DNA of 64,000 nucleotides, taken from the NCBI RefSeq assembly GCF_021869535.1, contig NW_026262712.1, positions 69,844,100 through 69,908,099 of the forward strand, read 5' to 3'. Below are positions 48,215 to 59,783 of this stretch, in pieces. The position numbers were made by a program, and so were the translations under genes. This DNA is from Mytilus californianus (taxonomy: Eukaryota > Mollusca > Bivalvia > Mytilida > Mytilidae). Numbering within the stretch: position 1 is the first letter of the stretch; each line of letters starts with the position of its first letter. Below the pieces are notes generated by a model. It worked only from the letters and a program-made list of their open reading frames with translations. It had not been told where the DNA came from and made no database searches.

Positions 48215-48265
48215 ATTGAATGGAGAGTTGTCTCATTGGCACTCATACCACATCTTCTCATTTAT
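48215..48265 (-). repeat. Fragment of the GAGATGTGGTATGATTGCC repeat
   Basis: GAGTTGTCTCATTGGCACTC then ATACCACATCTTCTC, in reverse orientation. Confidence 0.6.
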
Positions 48266-48525
48266 ACTGTAAGAATTATTCTTCGGGTTCAAGGAAATGA
48301 GCGTATACCCATCTTGTTTATTTACTGGCTACTTCAAAATCATTAAGTGATAAAAAGTTACCTCGGCGGCTACACAGCGGTTCGACATCACAAATTAAGG
48401 CGACAGTAGTTATGCGATGTTCAAACATTGTTAAGTACAATGAGTTATATCTAAATTTTTAATTATAGTTAATACTGTAAATAGTTTAACATTGTATTCT
48501 GTTTAAACAGATTATTTTGTTTCTT

Positions 48526-49928
48526 GTTGTGTACAAGTTATCATTTTGTACAAATTATAATTTGTACAAAAAAATTGTACAAATTATAATTTGTATTTTG
48601 ACTTTGTACAAATTGTAATTTGTACAAAAAGTGCTTGTACAAATTACAATTTGTACAAAATTTGACTAAAATTCACTTATAACTTGTACAATAATTTAGT
48701 ATGGATTTTGTTATTAAAAAAAAAGCATTGATACACACAATAGAATTTTTATTCAATGACCACACAATAAACCTTATTTACATAATACAAAAATAGTTCT
48801 GTATCATTTGTTTGAGCATGTGAGTGAATTATGGCATCGGGAATTGCACAACATCTTTTGCTTTTCACATTTACATTTAGAAGTGCTGCACCCCCCCTTT
48901 GCATTTACATGAAAGAAACCCATTACGGACCCTGACCACCAGTTTTTGAAACCTTATTTACGAAATAAAAAAAATAGTTCTGTACCATTTGTTTGAGCAT
49001 GCGAGTGAATTATGCCATAGTGGCATCGGGAATTGCACAACATTTTTTGCTTTTTACATTTACATTTAGAAGTGCTGCACCCCCTTTGCATTTACATGAA
49101 AGAACCCCCTGACGGATTCTGACCACCAGGTTTGAAAGCCGTTTAACCGATTCACGTAGCGAAAGTTGAAGCTCAGGAACGGTTGCTACGAATAAAGATG
49201 TGTCTTTAACAGCTTCAATTTAATTTCTCAACAAATATCCTGTTAAAATTCCTATATAGCTGTTTCAATGCGGTACATAAATTCCCCAGAATCAATAATT
49301 ACACCTAAGATATTTCGAGGATCAGTTGGGGCACGACCATACTGAGGAATTGGTATAATGACATTATCCTCCACAGCAAGTTCTGATAATTTCCGTTTAG
49401 TTTTCTTGGTTAGATATTCGGCTTGGATCTGTTGGCCAGACAGTGCAGGCTTCCTGGAACGTATTGGTGTTTCAACGTCAGTGTCATCCTGGTTGTCACT
49501 CGGGCCAATTTCTATTATACTATCAGAATTCTCATACTGTCAGGATTGTTACTGGGGCCAATTTTTATTATTCTATCAGAATTGTCACTGGGGCCAATTT
49601 CTATTGTACTATCAGAATTATAAATTGACATGCATGTATCATTTACATTTCCTGTCTCCATCTGGGTATTTTTGTATTTTGTAAATAAGGTTTATTGTGT
49701 GGTCATTGAATAAACATTCTATAGTGTGTATCACAAATATAACAAAACTCATACTATGAATTATTGTACAAGTTATAAGTGAACTTTAGTCAAATTTTGT
49801 ACAATTTGTAATTCGTACAGGCACTTTTTGTACAAATTACAATTTGTACAAAGTCAAAATACAAATTATAATTTGTACAATTTTTTGTACAAATTATAAT
49901 TTGTACAAAATGATAACTTGTACACAAC
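48526..49928. mobile_element. 1.4-kb TIR element with ~250-bp palindrome-rich inverted repeats
   Basis: Left TIR 48526-48783 and right TIR 49680-49928 are inverted copies, roughly 90% or more identical by eye, both starting GTTGTGTACAAGTTATCATT from the outside. Each holds about four self-complementary TTGTACAAATT/AATTTGTACAA units and ends in AATGACCACACAATAAACC. Inside, a ~180-bp segment is duplicated (starts near 48773 and 48951, ATAGTTCTGTA, GTTTGAGCATG) and a captured ORF fragment lies on the minus strand. No transposase was seen, so it is probably non-autonomous. Confidence 0.85.
49252..49661 (-). pseudogene. Captured ORF fragment with a PIP...DPRNILGVI block
   Basis: An ATG at 49661-49659 opens a frame with acidic repeats (NSDSTIEIGPSDN, NSDRIIKIGPSNN). 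A frame break near 49535 leads into a third repeat, then TKKTKRKLSEL, NVIIPIPQYGRAP and DPRNILGVIIDSGEF, with stop TAG at 49254-49252. From memory the PIP-x-DR-x-DPRN-x-GVI block occurs in molluscan proteins labelled KRAB-A domain-containing 2-like and in integrase-type ORFs. Length is far below those, so this is a 3' fragment. The plus-strand open frames here are shadows. Confidence 0.55.
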
Positions 49929-49968
49929 ATATATATATATGGACCTTATTGAGTCTAAAATAAAGATT

Positions 49969-50003
49969 TTCTTATCTTATCTTATTTTATCTTATCTTAT
50001 CTA
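49969..50003. repeat. (TTATC)n microsatellite
   Basis: Six or seven units of CTTAT/CTTATTTTAT next to the right end of the TIR element. Confidence 0.85.
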
Positions 50004-50214
50004 AAATCTCGTAAATCGAGAAAAATCTCGTAAATCGCGTTAATCGATTAAAAAGAGACAAAAAATGAAAACATCACGTTAAAAATTTCATGCGTCCGAA
50101 GAGCTTTTCTGGATTAACCTTCATCAGGAACGCTCAAAGCGAATTCACACTGAGTCAAAATATCACAATCGGGATAGGACAAAATCGTGTAAATTACCAC
50201 TCAGATAACTACAA

Positions 50215-50762
50215 TGATATCGTAAGATCTAAGACCGCGAAAATATGTTGCTGATGACTAACGGTTAAGACACCGACATAATTTGTAGATTGAACACCGA
50301 CACATGCATCGTATCGATCAACCAATTTCTGATGATGACCGCAGATTTACTATAGTATCGATTTCAGTCGTTCTTCCTCATAACTCTGTTAGAGCAGTTT
50401 GTATGTGGCAATGAAGTCCCTATAGTATTAACATGCGGACGAGCGTAACGTATTAACTGAGATACACAAACGCTATACGATGGAGTAGATGTATGTCACT
50501 GCTGGGAAATGGGAAATTGATAATTAGAAAGTTGAAATCATCACGTTTGTCATATATTTTAGTTTAAAATGTCCGTCTTTGTCAATATCGAAGAAAAATT
50601 CAAGATATAAAGCAGACTTTTTACTTTTGGTAGGTTTTTAATGTCAAGTTCACTGGGATATAAGTTGTAAACACTCATTAAAATATGGGTTATTGAGTGA
50701 CAGAACATCATCAATATATCTGAAAGTGAAATTACAGAACTTTGCACGATGCTTTTTCTTTT
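50215..50762 (-). pseudogene. Decayed reverse-transcriptase fragment, third related family
   Basis: The minus strand reads FRYIDDVLSLNN near 50755-50715 (YIDD intact), then YPSELDIK, IYDKRDDFNF with frame breaks, and shadows of the QLIRYAR and HQLVDRYG blocks towards 50300. Diverged from copies A-C and multiply frameshifted. Confidence 0.65.
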
Positions 50763-51674
50763 GTTTCTGAAAATCTACCAGAAAAATAGCATAACCTTAA
50801 ACAAATTGCAACAGAAGTAAATTTGGTCTCATTCTGAAGGTTTGTAAGCCCTCATTCACATATCAAAAGTGTTGCATAAGTGCCAAATTCAACATGTTTG
50901 GGTCAGAAATACAAATTTTCATCCAAAAATCAAGAAAACTGGAAATCAGTCTGAAAAGATTATTTTGAAATAATAACATTGATACAGTTTGTGTAATATA
51001 TTGTTTTGGCTATCTTAAAAATATTCTATACACGAAAGAGTATTTGTATGTAATGTCATTTTGGGGTTAAAATTTGAGTTTTTATTAAGAAATCACAGAA
51101 AACAGGAATAACGGTTTAAAAATTAATTTAGAAAGCAGCCAATGATGCAGTGAGTTTAATCTGTGATTTTTATTGATATCTTTTAAATGCTTTATTCCTA
51201 AACAGTAATCGTTAATGTATGCTGGACCAAAAAGTTTTGGGTAAAAGTGCAAGCTTTTACAAAAAAATTACAAAAAAAAGGGAAATGTGCTTTTAACATT
51301 TAAGCTGCAACAAAATCAAAACTTCAATTTGCACTGTGTTTGTAAACCTTAAGAACTTCAATTGTATTGCCTGCCTCTGTAATGTTTGGACATTTTAATG
51401 CGTTTATAGGCCAAATAGGGATTTAAATGGTAAATTCATATCCAAACACAGTGCTCTAAAATACCATTTCCCCGAAAAATCTAGAAAAATGTAAGTTTAC
51501 TTCTTAATTAAAGATTCAATCTGAAAAAAAACCTTTTCAATTATACAGTGTGTTTCGGTTAGAAAATCTATAGAAGTATATACCAAATACACAGTTCATG
51601 ATAGTTTGTTCTCCAATTTTGCAATAGTAGTACACTTCAGAACCTGATATAATCTCATCGGATGTGAGGGGACT
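50763..51674. other. No gene or element recognised
   Basis: AT-rich DNA between the RT fragment and the left TIR of the large element. Confidence 0.4.
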
Positions 51675-52384
51675 CACAAAATTCAACTAAACTTTCTAAA
51701 ATCAACGATTCACAGTACATTAGAATTCTATTAAAATTATAATTAATATAGCTTTATAATCAAAATTCTTTTATCCAAAGCATTTCCTGGTTGACTTCTT
51801 TTGTATTTTTGGACGCATTAGCAACTTGGTCTTTAGTGTCAGAGTCTTATAGAGATGACAACTGTTTGATATTCAAGGTCCAAAGTGTAAATCATATCAT
51901 ATTTTTATCCATGATAACAATAGATTGATTTTGGCAAATTTTAATAAAGTAAATACAAAGGCAACTTTAATTTACAATGTTCGAGAGACACGTCGAACTT
52001 TGATAAATAACAAAAGATTGATTGATTGTTGATTGCTTACAGAAGTGGAGCGGGAAGCTGGCAAAATAGTTCATTTGTTGAAACAAACATCAAATTTGGT
52101 CTGTAGCTCTCTTATAGTCAACAATATCGAAATAAATCTGTGGCCACTTTTGTTACCTTTTTTCAAATTGGCCGTCAAGTTTACAAATATGTTTTTGGTA
52201 ATATATTTTAAAAAAAATACCAAGAGAGCTACCTCATTCACCTTCTTATAATGAATTTTATGACATTTAAGCATGTGCAACTTCTCCTACTGTTAAAACA
52301 CACACATATTGACCATTTTATGAATTGCGAATGCGTTTCTATGATATAACACCCTTATTTTAAATGACTTCACCACGGTAACAA

Positions 52385-53125
52385 AAGAGAGGCTAAAAAT
52401 ACCACAGGGACATTCAAACTCATAAGTCGAAAATTAACTGACAACGCCATGGCTAAAAAGAAAAAGACAAACAAACAACAGTACACAAAACACAACTTAG
52501 AAAATTAAAGACTGAGAACACAAACCCCACCAAAAACTTGGGGTGATCTCAGGTGCTCCGGAAGGTAAGCAGATCCTGCTCCACATGTGGCACCCTTCGT
52601 GTTGCTCATGTTAGTACAAACCCAGTGATAAGTCTAATTCGGTAGGTCACATTCGGGGGAAAATGGGACGGGATTGTAGTTACGACAATTGGAACATATC
52701 CGTTGTCATCTGTGAAACAGTTATTCCATAACGGTCAACCAACTCGTGATGGCGTCCGTAACATTTAAGAAGGGACGACTTCAACTTCACCACTTGGAAT
52801 TCTTGGTCAAATAGCTTCCTTGTGAGCAGCAACCCTCTATCAAGGAAATCATGATAGAAAATACAAGCCCTGGAATATCGTATCAACTGGGAGATATATA
52901 CTCCGTATGCAGGTGCTGCTGGAATGTTTCTACATAGAAATGGAAAGTTCACAATTAGGAAGCTGAAATCATCTCTTTTGTCGTAAAGTTTTGTTTCCAA
53001 CCGACCATCATTGTCAATTTCTAGATATAACTTAAGATATGAGGCCAACTTAACTGTATCCGTTGTATTCTTTATCTCAAGTTCGATGGGATAGATGCGT
53101 TCAAAATAGTCACCAATTGTGTTTT
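52385..53125 (-). pseudogene. Penelope-like RT, C-terminal fragment plus tail, nested in the large element
   Basis: The minus strand from ~53110 reads RIYPIELEIKNTTDTVKLAS, LYDKRDDFSFLIVNFPFL, AAPAYGVYISQLIRYSRAC and YGRHHELVDRYG to a stop at 52680, then the family tail (CACATGTGGAGCAGGATCTG reversed) to about 52385. It is 5'-truncated just after the YIDD region, as expected of target-primed retroposition. Confidence 0.8.
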
Positions 53126-53176
53126 TACCAGTGCACGGAGAAAGGAAATATCAAATAGATTTTTTTCCGTGCGTTC

Positions 53177-53365
53177 TTGTTACAACATGAACTGGAACCC
53201 ATCGAAAGTTCTTTCTTTGGCAAAAAGCAATCTGATGCATGTCTACATTTAGTGAATAGAGATACACAAATGACAAATACATTATCATTGCTTATCATGA
53301 TTACTGTCTTGCTGTTATCTATTGTATGTTTGGCGTGCAGGATCATACGTGTGTCAGCCTCTTAA
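53177..53365 (+). other. Open frame with a C-terminal hydrophobic segment, doubtful
   Basis: An unbroken frame ends in TLSLLIMITVLLLSIVCLAC followed by RII and a stop, which would suit a tail-anchored membrane peptide. No ATG precedes the hydrophilic part, no homology was recognised, and it lies inside decayed transposon sequence, so it may be chance or a captured terminal exon. Confidence 0.2.
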
Positions 53366-53469
53366 TGATTGCATGGTAGAATATGTTTAACATCGATTGC
53401 TTTATTGCTTAGAATCTTCTCCTTTATGGTGACATCGACTTTCATGTCTGTTCTGTGTTGACTGTTATA

Positions 53470-55290
53470 TTTGCCTTTCCGTTTTGTTTTTATTACATTG
53501 AAGAAAAGAGTTCCATACCTTGAAGGTCTACCGTGTCCTGCTACTTTTTTTCTTATTAGCCTGTTCCGCATTTCTTTTTTCTCTTACCTTTCAGTTTGTC
53601 GCCTTTTATACACCTGAAAGACGACAAATATACGCGAATAGCATTGCACGAAAAAATGATATGAGGTAGACTTACATAATTAGCGTAATCATCAAAGGTT
53701 CTAGATGGTCGTGGTGGTTTTGAATTTACCAATGACGCACCGTCTATTATCAGCGAGTCTAAAACTGGTTCTCTATCTGGCATATCTTTAGCATCTTCTA
53801 ATATAGGCATCAACTTTTTTTTATTTTTTTATTTTTTAACATTTCTATAAGAAGCTGAAAATTCATCACCAAGTCTACTTACATCTGGTTCAACAAACAT
53901 CCATCGCCCAATCGCTGGACGATATTCTATTAAACGAATAGCACCACCATCCCCTTTTACGATATCGAATATCGTTGTTTTGTTCTTGATTATGGTCAAT
54001 AGAAATGTTTGAAAACATGCTTGCATTTTTTAAACAGTAAGACCCCCCTTAAACAATTAGAATAAATAGCTGGATGTGTTGTTTCTAGGGCAAGGATATT
54101 GGGAAGATGGACAGACAGCCAACGAAGATAAATTATGTGATAGAGGGCAAAGAAATAAGGAATGATAAGGAGCAATGACTATTTGCTAACTTACAAAACA
54201 AAGGACAAGCAGCTCTAAATTCTTGTTTGTGCCCCAAAAGCGAAACTGAGGAATTCGTTTTTCACGTTCTGATCACCCAATGAGAACATCATCAATAGAA
54301 GCCGTGTCGTTATTGTCATTTTCAAATTGATATGTCCTTTTAAACTATTCGATGAGCTTGCCTCGTCCTCGCAGCATTCAAAACTGTTACAAAGGATTCA
54401 GCCGACCTTTAAGATGCAATATCTGACTCTGTCAATCCTGTTTCCCAACTGATACCTGTAAATCATTTAGAAGTTGAATCAGTCTTTTTAAAAACTAAAT
54501 CAATTGATGACACGTTGACCATGACACAATTTTAACAAATAAGACCTCATTTCAATATGAACCCCACCAAAAATAACAATGACAAAGACAATGTCTTCTC
54601 CGTTGATATCCGGCCATTGTTATTGGATTTGCTTTGAATGACCAAACAAAGGTTAGACACAAGCCATAACTGGTGTTTGTTTTTCCTTCACTTTATCCAT
54701 AGCATGTTATTTTAGTTGCTACTGAATAGGCATGATCTTGCAGCAGTGGTAGTAATGATGAAATGCTGATTTCAATGCAACTTGGAGTGCTTTCTTTTAA
54801 CATTTGAACATATAAGACCTCATAAGCCTTGATTTGGAACTGCGAAAGGTGTGTGTAAAGTAGGCGGTATTGCTTTAATTTTAAAAAGGTCGATTTAACA
54901 CTGATTAATGATTGACTGTTTATATTTGATCTTCTGTCATCGAAATGTGATGCCACGTTTGAGACTAACTACAGCTGCACCAGGATGCTGAAATACAGAA
55001 ATGCATGTGCCGTGAAAAGAAGGCATTGCAGTTGTAGCAGACGGATTGTGATCTATTTTGTCAACAGCAGACGTGATGAACGTACCTTCCTGTACCTATT
55101 GCTGAACAAGTAACCCCTTCTTCTATATATATCTGTTTATCACTTACTAACCAAGCCGCGTATAAATTTCTTTAACCCGATCATAGGAAATGCATATTCC
55201 ATGCTGAAACAGTGCATCAATTAGCAGTCGTTTTTTAGTCTTGGTGTACAATAACAGACCCAAGAATGCGGCAAATGGTAGCTCGCGATC
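53470..55290 (-). pseudogene. Decayed large ORF of an unnamed multicopy invertebrate family
   Basis: Collinear blocks on the minus strand, in order: FAAFLGLLLYTKTKKRLLID and CISYDRVKEIYTRLG (55290-55150); GTFITSAVDKIDHNPSATT then SFHGT (55090-54960); ISSLLPLLQDHAYSVATKI (54775-54700); MDKVKEKQTPV, PLFGHSKQIQ, FGGVHIEM (54695-54555); SAESFVTVLNAARTRQAHRI (54410-54345); RIPQFRFWG, LELLVLCF (54280-54205); IVKGDGGAIRLIEYRPAIGR then WMF (53975-53880); LIIDGASLVNSKP, TFDDYANY, LPHI (53765-53655); DKLKGKRKKKCGTG (53610-53560). Stops and frameshifts separate them. From memory the same block order occurs in long uncharacterised proteins of cnidarians and molluscs. Function unknown. Confidence 0.6.
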
Positions 55291-56164
55291 AATTTAATGT
55301 TTCTGATGGGTTTTTTTTTTTATTTTGGCTGTTGTTTTACAATCATTGAGCGATAGTCAGGTTAGACTTTGTGAAACCGCTTTCTAATTTAGATTCTATG
55401 TCCGGCCAATGTTCTATTATTGACATTACTTCAAGTGAGCTAAGCGAAACTGAATTCATGACCCACTCTTTATCAAAATGACCAGGCAATTTTATTTTTT
55501 GTTGTGACATTTGCCTCCGAACTATTTCAGCTGCCTTGACAATGTGCAGTGCATCAGTAAAAGCATATGCTGAAACACATCTTTTTCAAATATCAATACC
55601 ATCTCCCTTCCCTTATTAGATGTTTAGATGTTTAAGGTCGGGGATAGATTAGAGTACCTTGTTTTAATATAGTTTTATTATAATTAATAGAGGAATCAAA
55701 TTGTTTTTAATCTAGATTCGTTCATAGACCGACAAGTGTGAAAACTACGCCACGTTCACTTACCCGCTGCGTTTCAACTATGTCTGTAACACATTCAACA
55801 AAAACAATATGTCGATACTGTTTACTTATATTTTGGCAATGCACAAAGTCATGCGTTTCTCAGATTGTTTATGACGTCTGTACACTAAATCCGTTGCATG
55901 GGTACTGATTGATACTTTATTCTGGGGGAACATAATTTATTTATTAGCCGTAATTGGTTTTGAACTAGCTTTAAGTATATAACTGCGAGTACTCATATTT
56001 TGGTGCTTTGCGTCTATTGTTTTTATGCTAGTTTTTTGCCTCGTACGAATTTTTGAGTTAAGCTAAATGCAACTGATCTTTACAGTTTGTTTTCATGTTT
56101 TGCTGTTACACCATTGTACAAGGTTAAGGGAAGGTTGAATACTCACAAACATGTTTAGCCCGTC
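55291..56164. other. Interior of the large element upstream of the decayed ORF
   Basis: No further protein block was recognised. This would be the 5' region of the minus-strand ORF. Confidence 0.4.
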
Positions 56165-56759
56165 AAACATTTATTTCAATATTGTAGACTTTAGAGGAAC
56201 TACAGACCAAAACTTTTAGCTCCACTACTTTAAGTAATCAATAATTAATCAATAGTTTATTCCGTACAAAAAATCCACGTGTCTCTTGGACATTGTGAAT
56301 TAAAATTGCCTATGCATTTACTTTTTGAAATTCCCAAAACCAATCTATTGTTACCATGGTGAAAAATATGACCTGGGCTTCATCTTAAACCTTGAAGATC
56401 AAACGAGTGTCGTCTCTTTAAAACTTTGACACAATTGACTAAGTTTCTAAATGCGCACAAAAAGTACTAAAGTAGTCAATTGAGTTAATAGAGTAAGTAT
56501 TTTGTAGATGACAAGAAGAGAACTTGCACGAGATGCATAGGACTCATTTATTACCCACTTGAAAACTATCTCTGTTCCAACCAGGAAATGCATTGGATAA
56601 AAGAATTATTAGTATAAACTGTCTTAACTGCAATTTTAATAGAATCCTAGGTGTATTCTGAATCGTTGACCGTAGAAAGTTTTGTTGAATTTTGTTAATA
56701 CGATACTATATTCTATACGATGGAAACTATGGTGCTCACTCCGTACTTACTGCTCTAAA

Positions 56760-58741
56760 TGAATAAAACGAGAAAAAGCTGACAAGAAATCATTAGATTC
56801 TTTTTTTAATTCGGTAATGAACATAGTTGATATACGTTTTCAACATTTTAAAGATAATTTTACTCCTAACAACAACCGTAATAGCCCAGTTTCTCGTATC
56901 AAACATAAGCTAAAAGAACTCGCCAAGGAATTTGTTTTTGTCCCGGCTGATAAGGCTGCTAATAATATCATTATTGTTTGACGTAAATTTTACATTGAGG
57001 TTCTACAAAAGGAAATCACGAATTCACCAACATTCCAACTGACTTCATTTTCGGAAAATGACACCTGTAACAAACATAAACTTTTAGCTACCTCTTTACA
57101 AGCAGAACCAAATACAATGAAAGTTCCAACTATGTACTGGCTTGCGAAGCTGCACAAAACTTACAAATATAGATTTATATCGTCTTCAAGCCATCGTTCT
57201 ACTACTAAACTATCTATTCTACTTACTAGTACGCTTGGTACAATCAAAAACCTGGTAATAAATTGTTCAAATAAGGCCTTTAAAAATAGTGGAATTAATT
57301 ACTTTTGGAGTGTCAAAAATTCGTTGGAAGTACTTGATAAATTACATGCTTATATTGGTGATTTCGAATCTGTTCAAAGTTTTGATTTATCTACTCTATA
57401 TACCTCTTTGCCTCATAATCGTATTAAGAAAAAAATCACACACCTGATTAAATGGGCATTTAAAAAGTCGGAATGCGAATATATATGTTCAAACTCTTTT
57501 AGGTCATTTTTTAGTAACAACAAACAAAAGAACTATGTCAATTGGACCTGCTTTGATACTATAACTGCCCTTGTTTTTTACTAGATAACATTTTTGTTCG
57601 CTATGGAGATTCCGTATATCGTCAAGTCTAACTATTCACCACTTATTGCGGAACTGTTTCTGTACTGTTATGAGTTACAATTTATGACTAAAATCAGCAA
57701 AGACCCATCGAAACAACATCTGATTCAAAAGTTTTATGACACTTTTAGATATTTAGATGATATATTGGCTTTCAATAATGACGACTTCAGTATGTACACT
57801 AAAGAGATTTATCCTGCAGAATTGACTTTAAATAAGCTTATACTAACAATGAACACTGCCCTTTCCTGGATCTTGATATCTATATCTTAAACGGGAAGCT
57901 TAATACCAAAATTTATGATAAAAGAGATGATTTTTCATTTCCTATTGTTAATTATCCATTTTTAGATGGTGACGTTCCCTTGTCACCATCTTATGGTGTT
58001 TACATATCTCAACTTGTTCGATTCGCTCGTGTATGTAACAACGTACTTGATTTCAACGAAAGAAATCTCTGTATTACTGAAAAATTATTACACCAGGGTT
58101 TTCGATATTACAAACAGTCAAAACATTTACTTAATTTTATCATGGGTACAAGGACATCATTCGTAAATATAAATCAACATGCAGACATCTTATACGTTCA
58201 GGGATTTCACATCCAATATTTTATGGTAATATTCTTTACAAAGCACAAAAATGTCGGCATTCACCTCAAAGGCTAACCAAACCTTTAAACAGACTTATTC
58301 AGAAGGGATATAGTTAAGATACCGTTGACAGGTCATTTAAGATGGCATATTTTGGTATTAATATTGATTCACTCATAGGGTCTTTGCATCGGAAATAAAC
58401 ACATTTATTCTAAAACCAGTTGTTGGCATGATACGAGATATGTTCTTCTCATATATTTTATGATGGTATGATACTAAACCCCTAACAGGAGGGATTGTAT
58501 TTGATTTTCATATGATGAAGACATAATCATTCAATCAGTTTAATTGAGGTCTGGAGCTGGCATGTCAGTAACTGCTAATAGTCCTTTGTTAATTTATGTA
58601 TCATTGTCATTTTGCTTAGTTTCTTTTGTTACCTTTTCTGACATCGGACCCTGACTTCTTTTAAACTGAGTTTTACTGTGCATATTGCTGTGTGTTTGTT
58701 TATTCTACATTGGCTAGAGGTATAGGGGGAGGGTGGAGATC
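56760..58741 (+). pseudogene. Second Penelope-like reverse transcriptase, with an in-frame TGA
   Basis: From about 56767 one frame runs to 57584 interrupted only by TGA at 56979-56981: KEFVFVPADKAANNIIIV-TGA-RKFYIEVL, then PTMYWLAKLHK, FDLSTLYTSLPHN. At 57570-57585 a 1-nt slip shifts FLLDNIFVRYGD out of frame. About six or seven codons covering GIPMGT are missing near 57622. Then SPLIAELFLYCYE and FRYLDDILAFNND (YLDD 57750-57761) are intact, and another slip near 57850 precedes KIYDKRDDFSFPIVNYPFL, YGVYISQLVRFAR and the C-terminus. Distinct from copies A-C but of the same RT type. No GIY-YIG domain was seen upstream, where the TIR element ends. Confidence 0.8.
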
Positions 58742-59036
58742 TCACAAAACATGTTTAACCCCGCCGCATTTTTGCGCCTGTCCGTCAGGAGCCTCTGGCC
58801 TTTGTTAGTCTTGTATGTTTTTTCATTTTAGTTCATTTATATGTTTTGGAGTTTAGTGTGACGTCCATTTTTATTGAACTAGTACACATTTTTGTTTAGG
58901 GGCCAGCTGAAGCCCACCTCCGGGTAGGGGATTTTCTCGCTGCGTTGAAGACCCATTGGTGGCCTTCGGCTGTTGTCTGCTCTTTGGTCGGGTTGTTGTC
59001 TCTTTGACATATTCCCCATTTCCATTCTCAATTTTA
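58742..59036 (+). mobile_element. 3' tail of the second Penelope-like element
   Basis: CATGTTTAACCCCGCCGCAT, GGAGCCTCTGGCCTTTGTTA, TTTAGGGGCCAGCTGAAG, GGGTTGTTGTCTCTTTGACA and CCATTTCCATTCTCAATTTT. The same tail is found alone at 38939-39140 (reversed) and its last 55 bp at 60629-60684. Confidence 0.75.
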
Positions 59037-59168
59037 TTAGAAAATACAAACTGCTTATTCAACATGAGATAACTTTTTGCCCATTGTATTACTACATTTG
59101 TATGTTGTAACCTCATCCAGCAGTTATATAGCCGCATTACTCCCATTAAATCCAGAGTTAGTCATTTT

Positions 59169-59345
59169 ATAAACGAAAGGAGATGTGGCATGATTGCCAA
59201 TGAGACATTTATCCAGCAGAGTTCAAATGACTTGGATGTAAGCCATTACATGCGACCGTACAGCCTTCAACAATGAGAAAAACCCATACCGTATAGTTGG
59301 CAATAAAAGGCCCCAACATGAAAAATATGACCCAAACGACATTAT
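59169..59345 (+). repeat. Copy of the GAGATGTGGTATGATTGCC repeat
   Basis: GGAGATGTGGCATGATTGCC, AATGAGACATTTATCC, GGATGTAAGCCATTACA and CCTTCAACAATGAGAAAAA. Confidence 0.75.
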
Positions 59346-59783
59346 CCCTTTTCCAAATCTATCTAGACGACAACTGTTGATTACAACATAAAGACTGGCA
59401 CCATGTTTTCCAGGTTGAAAATTTGACCACTTGATATGCTCAATTAGAACAATCTGTGTTGACCGCAATAAGTTTAATTTTGCGTAAGTTACAAATAGTG
59501 TTTATGTTTTTATAAACTGAGCAACAGATTACACTATTTTAGTTAAACGAATTTGTCAGTTTTTCTTCGACCTATGAATGTGAAGGTCCCTTTGTATCTG
59601 TCACATTTTTTTGTAGTAAATTTACCTTCGGACTGAGTGAAAACATTTATAACAACTATTATCAGTGTTTACATAGTTGAAAGTATATCCCCATCATGTT
59701 ACCAAAGTAACAGTAAAAAGGGTATTCATGGGTAAAGAATATTATTTTTTTTTTAGTTTTATTTTAAAAATACACTTCACGAA
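59346..59783. other. No gene or element recognised
   Basis: AT-rich sequence. The open frame at 59223-59468 is a shadow of the repeat. Confidence 0.4.

Larger units (their letters stand above)
51675..56697. mobile_element. ~5-kb element bounded by ~0.5-kb inverted repeats, enclosing a decayed ORF
   Basis: Left arm 51675-52140 and right arm 56165-56697 match in inverted orientation. Shared landmarks from the outside are CAAAATTCAAC, AACTTTCT, TCAACGATTCA, AATTCTTTTATCCAA, GCATTTCCTGGTTG, AACAATAGATTG, GAGACACGT, TTGATTGCTTA/TTGATTACTTA, GTAGTGGAG-like and TTTGGTCTGTAG. The right arm has an extra insertion of about 60-110 bp. Between them lie a minus-strand decayed ORF (53470-55290) and a later retroelement insertion (52385-53125). 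Target-site duplication not found. Two independent repeat copies in opposite orientation is the alternative. Confidence 0.65.

Noticed and set aside
49358..49684. Three overlapping plus-strand open frames with repeated GPISI/ILSE phrases
   Set aside because: Antisense shadows of the acidic-repeat ORF fragment on the minus strand.
53650..53715. GTAAGT after AATTAT as a splice donor in the decayed ORF
   Set aside because: The protein blocks continue in frame across it (YANYVSLPHI, NAIRV), so the GT is coding.
54693..54956. 87-codon minus-strand frame as an independent gene
   Set aside because: It ends in SLLPLLQDHAYSVAT, one block of the larger decayed ORF, which continues in the next frame.
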